Counted from the first letter of the stretch, positions 8,228 to 18,429 are shown. The stretch is DNA of 64,000 nucleotides from Tectiglobus diatomicola (GCA_039583345.1 JAZDSJ010000005.1:1-64000), one strand, 5' to 3'. A program made the numbers and translations. Notes: generated from the letters alone by a model not told the origin.

Positions 8228-10033
8228 ATGAAAAATGCAATGTCAAGACCCACTCTTAGCGCCATTTTTGTTGATTATGATAACATTTATTCATCGCTTA
8301 TGCGTAAGAACAAAGACAGTGCTCAGTGTTTTGCTAAAGAGGCTCATAAGTGGATAGAAGCTATAACTTCTGGAGCCTTAATTTCGTCGAATGACTCTTC
8401 TTTGAAAATGTCTAAGAGACGTTTAGTTATGAATCGCTGTTATGGCAATCCAGTTCCAAGACGTAATACATCTGATAATGCTACGGACATGAACTCGTTT
8501 GCTTTCGTAAGACATCACTTTTTGCGCTCTGGCTTTGAAATCATCGATTGTCCACCATTGACAGCGCAACTTAAGCATTCATCTGATATCCGCATGGTGA
8601 TGGATATACGCGATTTTCTTGACCACAAAATAAACTTTGAAGAATTTATTATTTTATCCAGCGATTCAGACTTCACACCGGTTTTGCATCGTCTTCGTGC
8701 TTACGCCAAAAGAACTATTATTTACACTAACGATGACACGGCTACACCATATGCAGCTTTGAGTGATGGTAAAGTAAGAGAAACAGATTTGATCACATTA
8801 TTAATTGATAAGCAAATTTCTTTCAACAGAAACTCGGTATCAAATCAAAGCAATGAAGCTAGACAATTAAGCGACCAGATTGTAAATTCTGTTCTTCACA
8901 AGGTTCTCGAGTCTAATAATCCAGTACCACTTGAACTACTTTCTGAGAGTGTGATACGCGCGATTGGGTATGAAAATACAGTAGGTACACATTGGGCGGG
9001 CCATGGTAGCTTACATAAACTTTTGACAGTCCACTTGCCTGACAATGTCAAACTAAGTAGAGAAGCGCCATATTTTGCTTATGATGTCTCGTATGTCCAA
9101 GATCAACGGTTTATACAAACTCCTGAGTCTTCATTTTCTCTGCCTGATCATTCAGCTACAACATGTGGTACGTCTACTACCGAAGAAGAGAATACCTCTG
9201 TTTCCTCTATACAGGTATTAGATACACCAAAAAGCACTCAACTTTTTTCTAAACAGTCACTCATTTCAACTGAAATTCGTAACTCTAGTGTCGATGGTCC
9301 GGATCATGTTAGTGGCAATCAATTAACTGGTCTCGGAACAACTGAATTGCAGGAGACAATTACTCGTATCCAAGAGGCTTGTGAAGCTCCGCCATTTTCA
9401 CCTCCCGAGTATAGTACATTACTTTCAATCCTAGATCAGGAGATTTCAGAAAATCAGTTGCAAGGTGTCAAGACCCTTCAGAATATTGGATACAGGGCCG
9501 CAAAAGTAGGAATTAATATTTCTTCAGATGATGTACGTTACATTCTAGACGCCGTTACTGAGGGTGATCCTTGGTTAGATAAAGGCAGCTCTGTAGCTCT
9601 TCTTTCAGAGCGTCTTCGTTCTCATGTTGTTAGGAGATGTAAGGAGCATGGATTACATTTGTCTTCAGCCGAACTTGAACTCATTGATACTTGGTTTTCA
9701 GCGACACTAGATTCGAATAGTAAATCCTCTGAAACTGTAGGATTATCTCCTCTTCAAAGAGAGCTTCAAACAACCCATGAGGCTGATGCGTCAAATGATT
9801 TCACTGATCCTAAGTTGCAGTTTAGTGATGACGCTAAAAGTAATGAGTGGGAAAGAGATGATGAAAGCCACACTAATGACGATCATTTGACAAAGAATAT
9901 GTCTGATAATCACACGTCTTCATCTAATCTAGAAATAAGCTCTATTAAACCTATTCAAAGCCTGGAGTCGTTAATTGAAAATAATGAAGAAAATGAGTTC
10001 CCGCGTATTGTGCGTAATAGATATCGACCTTAA
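8228..10033 (+). CDS. NYN (PIN-like) domain protein with LOTUS/OST-HTH-like region
   Basis: A 601-residue soluble protein. Residues 8-190 form a NYN domain of the LabA type: FVDYDNI (acidic Asp16, Asp18) and IILSSDSDFTPVLHRLR supply the metal-binding aspartates of this PIN-related nuclease fold. A segment at about 215-295 (VNSVLHKVLESNNPVPLELLSESV through LHKLLTVHLPDNVKL) looks like an OST-HTH/LOTUS winged-helix RNA-binding domain. Another helical block at about 385-490 could be a further helical domain. The linker and C-terminal ~100 residues are low-complexity, rich in Ser, Asp, Glu and Asn. RNA cleavage or binding is likely from the family, but no target is known. The start could also be the ATG four codons further in (8240). 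It stands alone. Confidence 0.75.
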   Translation: MKNAMSRPTLSAIFVDYDNIYSSLMRKNKDSAQCFAKEAHKWIEAITSGALISSNDSSLKMSKRRLVMNRCYGNPVPRRNTSDNATDMNSFAFVRHHFLRSGFEIIDCPPLTAQLKHSSDIRMVMDIRDFLDHKINFEEFIILSSDSDFTPVLHRLRAYAKRTIIYTNDDTATPYAALSDGKVRETDLITLLIDKQISFNRNSVSNQSNEARQLSDQIVNSVLHKVLESNNPVPLELLSESVIRAIGYENTVGTHWAGHGSLHKLLTVHLPDNVKLSREAPYFAYDVSYVQDQRFIQTPESSFSLPDHSATTCGTSTTEEENTSVSSIQVLDTPKSTQLFSKQSLISTEIRNSSVDGPDHVSGNQLTGLGTTELQETITRIQEACEAPPFSPPEYSTLLSILDQEISENQLQGVKTLQNIGYRAAKVGINISSDDVRYILDAVTEGDPWLDKGSSVALLSERLRSHVVRRCKEHGLHLSSAELELIDTWFSATLDSNSKSSETVGLSPLQRELQTTHEADASNDFTDPKLQFSDDAKSNEWERDDESHTNDDHLTKNMSDNHTSSSNLEISSIKPIQSLESLIENNEENEFPRIVRNRYRP

Positions 10034-10460
10034 TTATTTATTACCAATTTTCCTGAATTCATGTGTTATTTGGAATTATAGGAAATGGCAGAACTTTTAT
10101 TAGATATTTTTAACTCTTTATTACTATTAAGAGTTGGTATTCTAGTTCAGAAATAAAACTTTATTTTAGTTTTTAAATAACCGAATTAACATAATAAGCC
10201 ATTAATGGTGATGATGATCATAACCTGAAATTTTAAAATATGTACTTTCAACCTGTTTTAATACTTTTTAAAAAGTACTACGGCTCTTTAGAGATTGGGC
10301 GTCATATGAGAATAATGTAATATGCTACAGTATTATCTAAAAATCTTCACATTTATATGTATTGAGTTTAACCTATTTTAATCTCTAATCATACTACTTA
10401 TGAACTCAACCTTTTCCTTATGACAATAGACTGATTTAAAAAAAGGATTAAAAATTAGGT
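10034..10460. other. intergenic region between convergent genes
   Basis: About 430 AT-rich bases between the 3' ends of the NYN gene and cobQ. No clear terminator hairpin and no coding remnant were found. Confidence 0.5.
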
Positions 10461-11957
10461 TTAATTGTGAGGCTGAGAACTTGATTTTTGACAGGCAATG
10501 TCCCAAACAGCTTCGCAATCAATATGCTTAGCGAGATGATCTGCAAAATCGTCGAGAGTACTTTGCACTTTGTTTTGGTAGGCAAACTCTTTTGTTGCAA
10601 CACCAGCGCGCAAAGAGCTGAGAAAGTAGTGCCTAAAGGCGTCGTTACTAAAAATGCCGTGCAGATAAGTTCCTGTTATATGTCCACAGACAGAAGTGGA
10701 GCCTTCGTTTACTCCATTTAATTTAAAAACAGGCCTGATGGTGTCTGGACCAAATGTATGACCAGTGTGGATTTCATAGCCCGCTACTTCAATACCGGAT
10801 GGAATATGCATTCCAACAATAGGTCGTACTATTTTCTTATCTGATAAAAATGTTTCGATATTTAGTAGTTTAAGTCCCGTTATTTTTCCAGTGTATCCCT
10901 CAATTCCATTTGGATCAGCAATTACATTACCTAGCATTTGGTAGCCACCACATAACCCTAAAATATGTCCACCTCTACGAATATGTGCTGCAATGTCGAT
11001 GTGCCATCCCTCCGCATATAAAATATTAAGATCGGCAATTGTTGCTTTCGAACCAGGTAAAATTATTAAATCTGCATCGAGAGGCAAAGTTTGCCCAATT
11101 CTGACTATTTCTAGCTGTACATTTGGCTCAAGTCTTAATGGATCAAGATCATCAAAATTTGCAACCCGCCCGGCAATTGGAACAGCAATTTTCAGGATTT
11201 TGTGGCCTTTACGTATTTGATTCTGACTGGTACGCTCAATATCAAGAGTATCCTCTGCAGGCAGTTTAGTAACATCTGAAAAAAATGGAATTACGCCAAG
11301 TGGTGACCAACCTGTTCTGTTATGAATGTATTTCATACCATCATCAAATAATGAAATGTCACCAAGAAATTTATTGATTATAAATGCTTTGATGTGCGCT
11401 TTGTCATTTGGTGACAAAACTGCGTGCGTTCCTACAAGACTAGCGATTACACCACCACGTTCAATATCTCCTATAAGAATGACAGGAAGATCCGCTGCTT
11501 CAGCAAATCCCATATTCGCTATATCTCCTGTTCTCAGATTTATTTCCGCTGGACTACCTGCGCCCTCTACTATTATTAAGTCTGCTTGGTTTGCAAGGTA
11601 GTTGTAGCTTGACAATGTAATGGGAAGAAACTCCGATTTACATCGGCTAAATTCGCGTGCATTCATTCTACCCCAATATTTGCCTTGCACAATAACTTGT
11701 GAACCTGCTTCACTTTCTGGTTTCAATAATATTGGATTCATATTTACACTTGGGAGCACGCCTGCAGCAAGAGCCTGCAGCGCTTGCGCGCGACCAATTT
11801 CACCGCCATCATGTGTTGCTGCTGCATTGTTCGACATGTTTTGAGGTTTGAACGGATATACAGATATACCTTGTCTAGCGAATAGACGGCAAAGGCCAGC
11901 AACCACTAATGATTTTCCGACATTTGAACCAGCTCCTTGTATCATAACTGAAGGCAT
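10461..11957 (-). CDS. cobQ: cobyric acid synthase CobQ
   Basis: Glutamine-dependent amidotransferase (498 residues) that amidates the b, d, e and g side chains of adenosylcobyrinic acid a,c-diamide in cobalamin synthesis. The N-terminal P-loop-like ATP site reads MIQGAGSNVGKSLVVAGL, followed by PFKPQNMSNNAA. The C-terminal class I glutamine amidotransferase domain has the nucleophile Cys336 in ILGLCGGYQMLG and His433 in GTYLHGIF. The length is normal and the frame intact, so it should be functional. No other cobalamin gene is next to it, which is unusual because cob genes are generally clustered. I see no cobalamin riboswitch in the 1.1 kb upstream. Confidence 0.93.
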   Translation of the reverse strand: MPSVMIQGAGSNVGKSLVVAGLCRLFARQGISVYPFKPQNMSNNAAATHDGGEIGRAQALQALAAGVLPSVNMNPILLKPESEAGSQVIVQGKYWGRMNAREFSRCKSEFLPITLSSYNYLANQADLIIVEGAGSPAEINLRTGDIANMGFAEAADLPVILIGDIERGGVIASLVGTHAVLSPNDKAHIKAFIINKFLGDISLFDDGMKYIHNRTGWSPLGVIPFFSDVTKLPAEDTLDIERTSQNQIRKGHKILKIAVPIAGRVANFDDLDPLRLEPNVQLEIVRIGQTLPLDADLIILPGSKATIADLNILYAEGWHIDIAAHIRRGGHILGLCGGYQMLGNVIADPNGIEGYTGKITGLKLLNIETFLSDKKIVRPIVGMHIPSGIEVAGYEIHTGHTFGPDTIRPVFKLNGVNEGSTSVCGHITGTYLHGIFSNDAFRHYFLSSLRAGVATKEFAYQNKVQSTLDDFADHLAKHIDCEAVWDIACQKSSSQPHN

Positions 11958-13044
11958 GAGATTTAAAACTTGTGGTATTGCAAATTTGCATAAAAAGTAA
12001 AAGGTGTATTAAGTTAGGCCCATTTAAAAAGCAAACTTTTCATACTACTGTGGGATTTTTTAATTAATCCATGAACTTTTTTTAAAATCAGTCCTTAGAT
12101 TGCAAGCTAAACTCACATCATTTAGTGCTAGATCGTTTGCGCTGGGATATAATGATATAGTGATCAAAGATCGACATGCATTTCTTATGTGTATTCTAAA
12201 AAACAAATACATTTTAAAAATTCACTCTGCTTAGTGCCTTGGCTATGTATTCTAAATCATTAAGCAATCCTTATGCCTTTTTACTAATACTCTAATGTGT
12301 TTCAGCGCAAATATGATTCTTTCTTATGAACTATATCCCGATCATTCTCAATGTGATAAATTAGATTGTCTTAGAGGATATATTTATAGTGTATATATCT
12401 ACACAAAAACGTTATTGTCTTTAAAAATTATTACGAAGGTAAATTGATTGCAGGTATTACTTTACAAGTAGACACGACTATCTAACACTACAGTAACTAC
12501 TCTTATTAAACGATTTTGAAGGTTACTGTAGCCAGAATGTAGAGGAATTAATATCATTTAAACTATAATGTCTGTTCTTTAAATTTATGTCACACGGCAG
12601 TTTCTGTTGCCATAGCGCTTACATTGTTTGTAACATAGCACATATATATATATATAAATAAAGATGAAAATAACATCACCATATCATGACTTATTTAGTC
12701 TGATATATCTCAAAAACTGTAGTTGTGAATACAACATGATCAACTGATTTCCTAATTGAAAGAAAGAGAACATCTTACAAATCGACAATGATTATACATT
12801 GTAAGGCATTTTTTAGCTCATGCATGAATAAACCAATCTCATTATTTTTATAAATCTAGACTAGTTAGGAGACTTCAGGTAACTAAATCGCAAACAATAA
12901 CCTTCTCATATAGCACACTATCAATTAACTTATTCCTCTCTTCAAACAAGTTTCATAATATTCTGAAACCTTGCGCAGTATTACGTGTAGTGAAAATAAA
13001 GTGTGGGCCTAAGTATTTAAAACTAACGGACTAGAGACCCTATT
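11958..13044. other. gene-free divergent region cobQ / aminopeptidase
   Basis: About 1.1 kb with no supported gene. It contains a short AT dinucleotide run near 12641-12660. Stop codons are dense in all six frames and I recognise no remnant. Promoters for both flanking genes should lie at the edges. Confidence 0.5.
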
Positions 13045-14292
13045 ATGACAGTTGAATTCAATATTGAAGCAAACGACATGAAAACTTTAGCACGTTTGCT
13101 TGTGCACAACGGTTTGGGTTTGAAATCAGGCCAACAGCTAGTTGCCTCCGCGCCTGTCGAAGCACTTCCACTCATAAATGCTGTAGCTATTGAAGCTTAT
13201 AAAGCAGGTTGCTCCTTGGTCACACCCATACTCACTGATAGTTCTATGAATGTTGCTCGTATTAAATGGGCTTATGATGAATATTTAGATACTGAAGATG
13301 ACTGGCTAGCAGAAGCTCTTGCTAAAGCATACGAAGGTGGCGCTGCGCGTCTCGCTATAACTGGTAGCAATCCTAATCTCTACAATAATCTAGATCAAGA
13401 GCGAATCAATGTGGTTACTAAATCTTACATTAATTCAAGAAAGATTAATTCATCCTACAGTTCTGAATCTATAATTAACTGGACGGTAGCACCCTATCCT
13501 ATTAGGGATTGGGCCACAGCTATTTGGCCGAACCTTAGCTGCCAAGACGCGCAAACTAAACTTTGGACCTTGATGCGCTCAGCCTACAGGCTTACTGAAG
13601 CCGATCCACTTAAAGCGTGGGATAATCACAATCATCGATTGCTTGAAAAAGCCTCAAAGCTCAACGCTATGTGTCTGGATGCTCTACGATTTAAAGGCCC
13701 GGGAACGAATTTATGTGTCGGCCTAGCCGATCAACACAAGTGGCACGGAGGTAAAACGCAAGCGCAAAATGGCTGTATAGGCAATACTAATATGCCTACA
13801 GAAGAAATCTTTACTTGCCCCCACGCGATGAAAGTTGATGGGTTTGTAACAAGTACACGACCGCTTGTAATTGGAGGTCATAAAATTGACGGAATTCATG
13901 TTGCTTTTGAAAATGGAACTGTAACATCTGTTAAATCAATTAACGGACAGTCCATTGCACCGCTTAAGACTATTTTAAACGCTGACGCTGGCGCTAAACG
14001 TCTAGGTGAAGTTGCACTCGTGCCACATTCATCTCTTATATCTAGTATGAACGAGATTTTTTTGAATACATTGCTGGATGAAAACTCATCATGTCATATT
14101 GCTTTTGGACAATCTTATCGAAAGACACTAATGTCAGGCAACAAATTATCGGAAAATGAAGCTGCGTCACTTGGAGCAAATAATAGCTCAATTCATTTTG
14201 ACTGGATGATTGGATCAGATAGAATAAACGTAAATGGAATTATTGGTAATAATGAGGTGTCTCTTTTAAGAGACGGAGAGTGGGTTTTATGA
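13045..14292 (+). CDS. M29-family metallo-aminopeptidase
   Basis: Cytoplasmic leucyl-type aminopeptidase (415 residues) of the thermophilic aminopeptidase M29 family (AmpS/AmpT/PepS). The expected dinuclear metal ligands are present in order with family spacing: Glu253 or Glu254 (NMPTEEIFT), Glu322 (LGEVALVP), His351 and Tyr358 (CHIAFGQSY), and His384/Asp386 (IHFDWMIGS). These enzymes remove N-terminal residues from peptides and help turnover or peptide use. No signal peptide is seen. The gene is alone, with gaps on both sides. The start ATG follows TAGAGACCC, a weak ribosome binding site. Confidence 0.9.
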   Translation: MTVEFNIEANDMKTLARLLVHNGLGLKSGQQLVASAPVEALPLINAVAIEAYKAGCSLVTPILTDSSMNVARIKWAYDEYLDTEDDWLAEALAKAYEGGAARLAITGSNPNLYNNLDQERINVVTKSYINSRKINSSYSSESIINWTVAPYPIRDWATAIWPNLSCQDAQTKLWTLMRSAYRLTEADPLKAWDNHNHRLLEKASKLNAMCLDALRFKGPGTNLCVGLADQHKWHGGKTQAQNGCIGNTNMPTEEIFTCPHAMKVDGFVTSTRPLVIGGHKIDGIHVAFENGTVTSVKSINGQSIAPLKTILNADAGAKRLGEVALVPHSSLISSMNEIFLNTLLDENSSCHIAFGQSYRKTLMSGNKLSENEAASLGANNSSIHFDWMIGSDRINVNGIIGNNEVSLLRDGEWVL

Positions 14293-14473
14293 TTGCACTA
14301 ATAGCATTAAAATTCATCTAGAAGCTACATCAATAATAAAGTATTTTTTTGAAGAAACTAAAATTTAAAAAGTCAAGTTTGCAATAATATTATGAGGTTA
14401 ATTGCTTTTGTGGCGGTTACCTAAATTCCTATTTAACTGTAATAATAACTGTCTTTCGTCTGTTAATTAAACT

Positions 14474-16834
14474 ATGAAACAGCATATACCAGTTGTATCT
14501 TTTGACGATTGTACGGTCTCATGTATTCGCCTTCCAATTGCTTTACTTTATCCCGGAGTAGTTGCTACATATCGTCCTATTACTACTCTTGTTTTATTTT
14601 TTTTGGTTTCAGTTTTAGCTGGATTTTCCATTTCTAAATTAAAGTTTGATGACTCCCTAAGAACGTTGTTTAACTCAAAAAGTACAACTTTTAAAGAATT
14701 TGAACGTTTAAGCGAAAACTTTCCTCAAAGTAACAACAAGATAATACTTGTTGTAACGGCTAATAATTTTGAACACTTCGAAACTTTGAAAGCATTGCAA
14801 GATTTTTATTTTGAAATTCTTCTTTCTGAAGGTGTCTCAGATGCTTTTTCTATTTTTAATATCCGAGCACATTCCCGCTTTAACGATATGTTTTTGCCGC
14901 TTATTCCTGAACCTCTGCTCGTTACCTCAGATACTTCGCTCATAATGCAAGAGATTCGCAAACATCCTCTTGTACAAGGCCGTCTATTAACAAGGCGATC
15001 AGACGACACTTCTGATATGACTATAATTATGGTATCGCCAGATCGCGGTCACTCATTGGCAAGTCTAATTGATCACATTCGTTATATTGCGAAAAACTTC
15101 GAGAAGACGCATGACATGAGCGTTGGTCTAACAGGAATGCCAGTTATTAGAATTGAATTGTCACGCCATTCTAGTATAGATCGAGTTTTATTTTTAAGCC
15201 TTGGTTTAGTATTAGGTATTACTGTATGTCTCATATTTTTTCGTCGACTAGATTTTTTGATCATTGCTAATAGTCCTGGAGTGTTGTGTTTATATTGGAG
15301 TATATGTGCGTTTGGAGCGACGGGTGTGGAAATAAACCCTATTATAACCTCCGTACTTCCACTTCTAATGGTAATTGCTTTTACTAACACAATGCACATT
15401 CTCTTCGCACTTAGGCAGCAACTACTTATGGATCGAGAAGTCGTTCTGGCAACCTTAAGTTCCTTACGCATTGTGGGGCCAGCTTGTATTGTGAGTGCGC
15501 TAACTACTACATTAGCATTCATCTCAATCGCCCAAACTGATGTCGAGATTATTCGTAAGTTCGGCCTCGCGGCAGCAGCAGGTGCGTTTTTGTCTTATAT
15601 AGCTGTAATTGTTGTAGTTCCGGCATTAATAGTTATTCTACTGAGTTCACAGGGAGCATCCGTTAAGGAAGGCCTTGCAGAAAATAAAGGTCTTACTCTG
15701 CTTGATAAAATAGCAGATAAAGTTGTAGCTATAGTTATTAGTCGGGCATATTCTATTTCTGCGATAAGCTTAATTTCACTTTGTTTAACAGTATGGCTAT
15801 GTACTAACCTGAAGCCTCAGTATCGGCTGAGTGATATGATGCCTACTAATGGTGAAGCCAAGCTTGTTGCACAGGATTTGGCTTCATCTTTAAGTGGTTT
15901 TAATCCTGTGCATGTCATGATGTCTTGGGATGGAGACTATGATATTGAAACCTTATTATCTCAGGTGCTGCCTGCAATAGCCGAAGCTGATGCGCTGCTT
16001 CGTAATAACGATTTGATCAGCAACGTTTGGTCTCTTGAAACATTGAGGTCCCTATTGATCGATACTGATGGATTGCATAAAGGACAACTTAGTGATTTGA
16101 GCGTTTTCACCAATGCAATCCAGGCATTACCTGAGAACTCCAGAAAACTCTTTATTAATATTGATAATAAAGTAACATTGTTGACTGGCTTTACAGCTGA
16201 CCTTGAAGCTAAAGCTATGATGGCATTGAGAGAAACATTAGAAAAAGATCTTTCTACAATCGCTAACTACTACAATGGTATCTCGTTTAAAGTCACTGGT
16301 GAGGCAATATTATCAGCTGAGGGATCATTATCTATAATTAGTCAGCTTTATACCTCTTTGGTGTTTGCAATTGTAATAGTAACTGTGGCAATGATGATTG
16401 CGTTTAGATCATTTGCTGTGGGTATTTTTAGTTTTCTTCCAAACCTTTTTGCTGTCACAGCAACTGGAAGCACACTTTACGCTCTTGGCTGGGAGCTAGA
16501 ATATGCAGGTATTATGTCTTTAACAGTTGCATTTGGTCTTGCTGTAGATGATACTACTCACGTTTTTAATTGCTATCGTAAAGCATTTAGTGAAAAGCAA
16601 AACATTTCTGATAATATTACTAAAACTTTAAGGAGTATAGGCCCTGTTCTTATTCTTACTACGCTTGTCCTTTTCTTGGGAATAAGCGGGTCAATAATCA
16701 GTGAGGTTCCTCCAACTCGTCTGTTTGGGCAGGTCTTCATGTCAACTGTGATATTTGCCCTTGTAGGCGACCTAATAATGCTTCCATCACTAATTTTTGT
16801 TGCTGCAAAATTTGGTATAAATTTAAGTCGTTAG
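14474..16834 (+). CDS. RND-superfamily (COG1033/MMPL-type) exporter
   Basis: Integral membrane protein (786 residues) with the repeated RND layout: one membrane helix near residue 40, a large periplasmic loop (about 60-240), five or six helices, then a second copy with another loop (about 455-625) and helices to the C-terminus. The conserved proton-relay region of the second half reads SLTVAFGLAVDDTTHVFN, typical of COG1033 predicted exporters. The matching region of the first half (VLPLLMVIAFTNTMHILFA) lacks the acidic pair. Relatives include MmpL and HpnN lipid or hopanoid exporters; the substrate here is unknown. I see no hopanoid genes nearby. It is a single gene followed by a convergent ilvH. 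Confidence 0.82.
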   Translation: MKQHIPVVSFDDCTVSCIRLPIALLYPGVVATYRPITTLVLFFLVSVLAGFSISKLKFDDSLRTLFNSKSTTFKEFERLSENFPQSNNKIILVVTANNFEHFETLKALQDFYFEILLSEGVSDAFSIFNIRAHSRFNDMFLPLIPEPLLVTSDTSLIMQEIRKHPLVQGRLLTRRSDDTSDMTIIMVSPDRGHSLASLIDHIRYIAKNFEKTHDMSVGLTGMPVIRIELSRHSSIDRVLFLSLGLVLGITVCLIFFRRLDFLIIANSPGVLCLYWSICAFGATGVEINPIITSVLPLLMVIAFTNTMHILFALRQQLLMDREVVLATLSSLRIVGPACIVSALTTTLAFISIAQTDVEIIRKFGLAAAAGAFLSYIAVIVVVPALIVILLSSQGASVKEGLAENKGLTLLDKIADKVVAIVISRAYSISAISLISLCLTVWLCTNLKPQYRLSDMMPTNGEAKLVAQDLASSLSGFNPVHVMMSWDGDYDIETLLSQVLPAIAEADALLRNNDLISNVWSLETLRSLLIDTDGLHKGQLSDLSVFTNAIQALPENSRKLFINIDNKVTLLTGFTADLEAKAMMALRETLEKDLSTIANYYNGISFKVTGEAILSAEGSLSIISQLYTSLVFAIVIVTVAMMIAFRSFAVGIFSFLPNLFAVTATGSTLYALGWELEYAGIMSLTVAFGLAVDDTTHVFNCYRKAFSEKQNISDNITKTLRSIGPVLILTTLVLFLGISGSIISEVPPTRLFGQVFMSTVIFALVGDLIMLPSLIFVAAKFGINLSR

Positions 16835-16883
16835 ATACATGAGATGACAGTTATAAATAATTCGATCTGGAGTGAAACTACAA

Positions 16884-17429
16884 TTATTTCAAACTATCTT
16901 TTCCTCGTCCTATTGCTGCGATTCCCGTTCTAACAAGCTCAACCAATCCGAAGCCCATCATAAGTTCTATGAATCTATCTATATCAGCAGATCTTCCAGT
17001 TATTTGGAGTACAAAGTGCACAGTTGAAGCATCAACTACCTGAGCTTTGAAAATTTCAGCTAATCGTAATAATTCTACCTGTTTATCGCCTTTACAGATG
17101 ACTTTGATTAATGCTAACTCACGTTCTACGGGATCTGCATCGTATGTGAGATCAATGACGCAGTGGATTGGCACAACGCGTTTCAGTTGATTTTTTATTT
17201 GTTCAATTACTTCAGGTGTACCACGTGTAACTATCGTAATGCGGGATATATGTTTTTCATGTTCGGTTTCAGTCACAGTTAAGGAGTCTATGTTGTAACC
17301 ACGTCCTGAAAACATGCCAATAACACGGGCAAGCACACCCGGCTCATTGTCGACTAGAATTGAGAGTGTACGCTTTACAACCTGTTGGTTGTTAATAGAA
17401 GTTGGATAGTGTGAATATGAATTAGCCAT
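16884..17429 (-). CDS. ilvH: acetolactate synthase small (regulatory) subunit IlvH
   Basis: Regulatory subunit of acetohydroxyacid synthase, first common enzyme of valine, leucine and isoleucine synthesis (181 residues from the chosen start). The N-terminal ACT domain reads RTLSILVDNEPGVLARVIGMFSGRG and NIDSLTV, the valine-binding site. The C-terminal domain ends MGFGLVELVRTGIAAIGRG, a strong family signature. The open frame extends 47 residues further upstream, but that part is unlike any IlvH, so I start at the ATG at 17429 (MANSYSHYP). The catalytic subunit gene ilvI, which normally precedes ilvH, is not here; the upstream region holds no recognisable remnant of it. Confidence 0.9.
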   Translation of the reverse strand: MANSYSHYPTSINNQQVVKRTLSILVDNEPGVLARVIGMFSGRGYNIDSLTVTETEHEKHISRITIVTRGTPEVIEQIKNQLKRVVPIHCVIDLTYDADPVERELALIKVICKGDKQVELLRLAEIFKAQVVDASTVHFVLQITGRSADIDRFIELMMGFGLVELVRTGIAAIGRGKDSLK

Positions 17430-18148
17430 TACTACAATGAAATACCATACGTCTTTTTTTAAATTTAAGATTACAACAAGATATTGTATCTTTGTCCGTT
17501 GTTGTGAGTTGGTTACAACACGTTTTATATAACAAGGTTTCAAGATACCATAATAGAGAATAAAATACATTTAAATATGAGTATGATTTCTATCTTTAAC
17601 CACTGTAAAGAATTCCCAGACTGACGTTTTTATCTCATTGCATTGCAAATAAAACTGATTAGAATGCACAACATATTTAAGCAACTAATATTATAAATGT
17701 GTTGCATTACTTTTACTGCTCATATATTTCTAAGAATTTAGTTTACAACATTACCTTATAATGTTAGCAAATTTTCTGTCAGTATTTTATACTGATTTTT
17801 TCATGAAACTTAATCTAAATTTTTTTATGCCCAATCTTGTTGATTTATTCGATTTAGTTGCTTCTACTTTAGAAGCAACTTTCTATAGAAATGTTTCTCA
17901 ACTGCGATTTTTTAATGAGTTCACATCAAAAATTTGGTTTGGAAGTCTCATACTAGAGCTGCTTTTATCGTGTTACCCTTCGACGCAAAGATTGGGTTTG
18001 CTCTTCCATCATTTATGCAACTATCATATCCGATCATTTGTTACTATGGTTTTATTATCGCTATATTTTATCGCGAGTACCATGAGGCAGCCGTTTTGCC
18101 TATGCTTTAATTGTAGAGCAACCCCATTTACCCGATCCATAAGGCTAC
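17430..18148. other. intergenic region with a possible decayed gene
   Basis: About 720 bases upstream of the cold-shock gene. Between about 17925 and 18110 two plus-strand frames are open together. One encodes a hydrophobic 139-residue reading; the other contains TRAAFIVLPFDAKIGFALPS and ends EAAVLPML before a stop at 18108-18110. Base composition is less AT-rich than the surroundings. Either this is the tail of a decayed membrane protein gene or it is the cold-shock leader. I do not assign a product. Confidence 0.25.
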
Positions 18149-18160
18149 AGGAGATTAATG

Positions 18161-18367
18161 ATGCCGAGCGGAACTGTTAAGTTTTTTAATACAACCAAAG
18201 GATATGGCTTTATAAGGCCAGATGATGGTAGCAAAGATGTATTCGTGCATATTTCTGCTATCGAGCAAGCGGGGCTTGTTGCTCCTAACGAGGGTGATAA
18301 ATTATCTTATGATATCGAGGAGGATCGGCAAGGACGCTCGGCCGCTACAAACTTACGTGGCGAATGA
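18161..18367 (+). CDS. cold-shock domain protein (CspA family)
   Basis: Small single-strand RNA/DNA-binding protein (68 residues) with one cold-shock domain. RNP1 reads KGYGFIRP and RNP2 reads DVFVHISAI; the fold usually acts as an RNA chaperone. Two adjacent ATGs occur at 18158 and 18161. I choose 18161 because the AGGAG at 18149-18153 is then 7 bases away and the protein begins MPSGTVKFF, as relatives do. A probable terminator follows, so it is monocistronic. Whether it is cold-induced cannot be told. Confidence 0.95.
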   Translation: MPSGTVKFFNTTKGYGFIRPDDGSKDVFVHISAIEQAGLVAPNEGDKLSYDIEEDRQGRSAATNLRGE

Positions 18368-18400
18368 CCACTGCCTGTCATATTAACTTAGAAAAAGAAG

Positions 18401-18429
18401 TGTCCGTCAATCTTAAAGGCGGGCATTTT
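18401..18429 (+). terminator. probable terminator of the cold-shock gene
   Basis: Arms TGTCCGTC (18401-18408) and GGCGGGCA (18418-18425) pair over 8 bases with two G-U pairs around a 9-base loop, followed by TTTT. It lies 33 bases after the stop codon. Confidence 0.7.

Noticed and set aside
12641..12660. AT dinucleotide run
   Set aside because: Short low-complexity tract expected in AT-rich DNA; no evidence of function.
11958..13044. Possible cobalamin riboswitch upstream of cobQ
   Set aside because: I looked for a B12-box-like GCCACTG core on the minus strand and did not find it.
17761..18180. 139-codon plus-strand frame upstream of and overlapping the cold-shock gene
   Set aside because: No ribosome binding site, no recognisable domain, overlaps the true gene in another frame. 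Kept only as a possible remnant zone.
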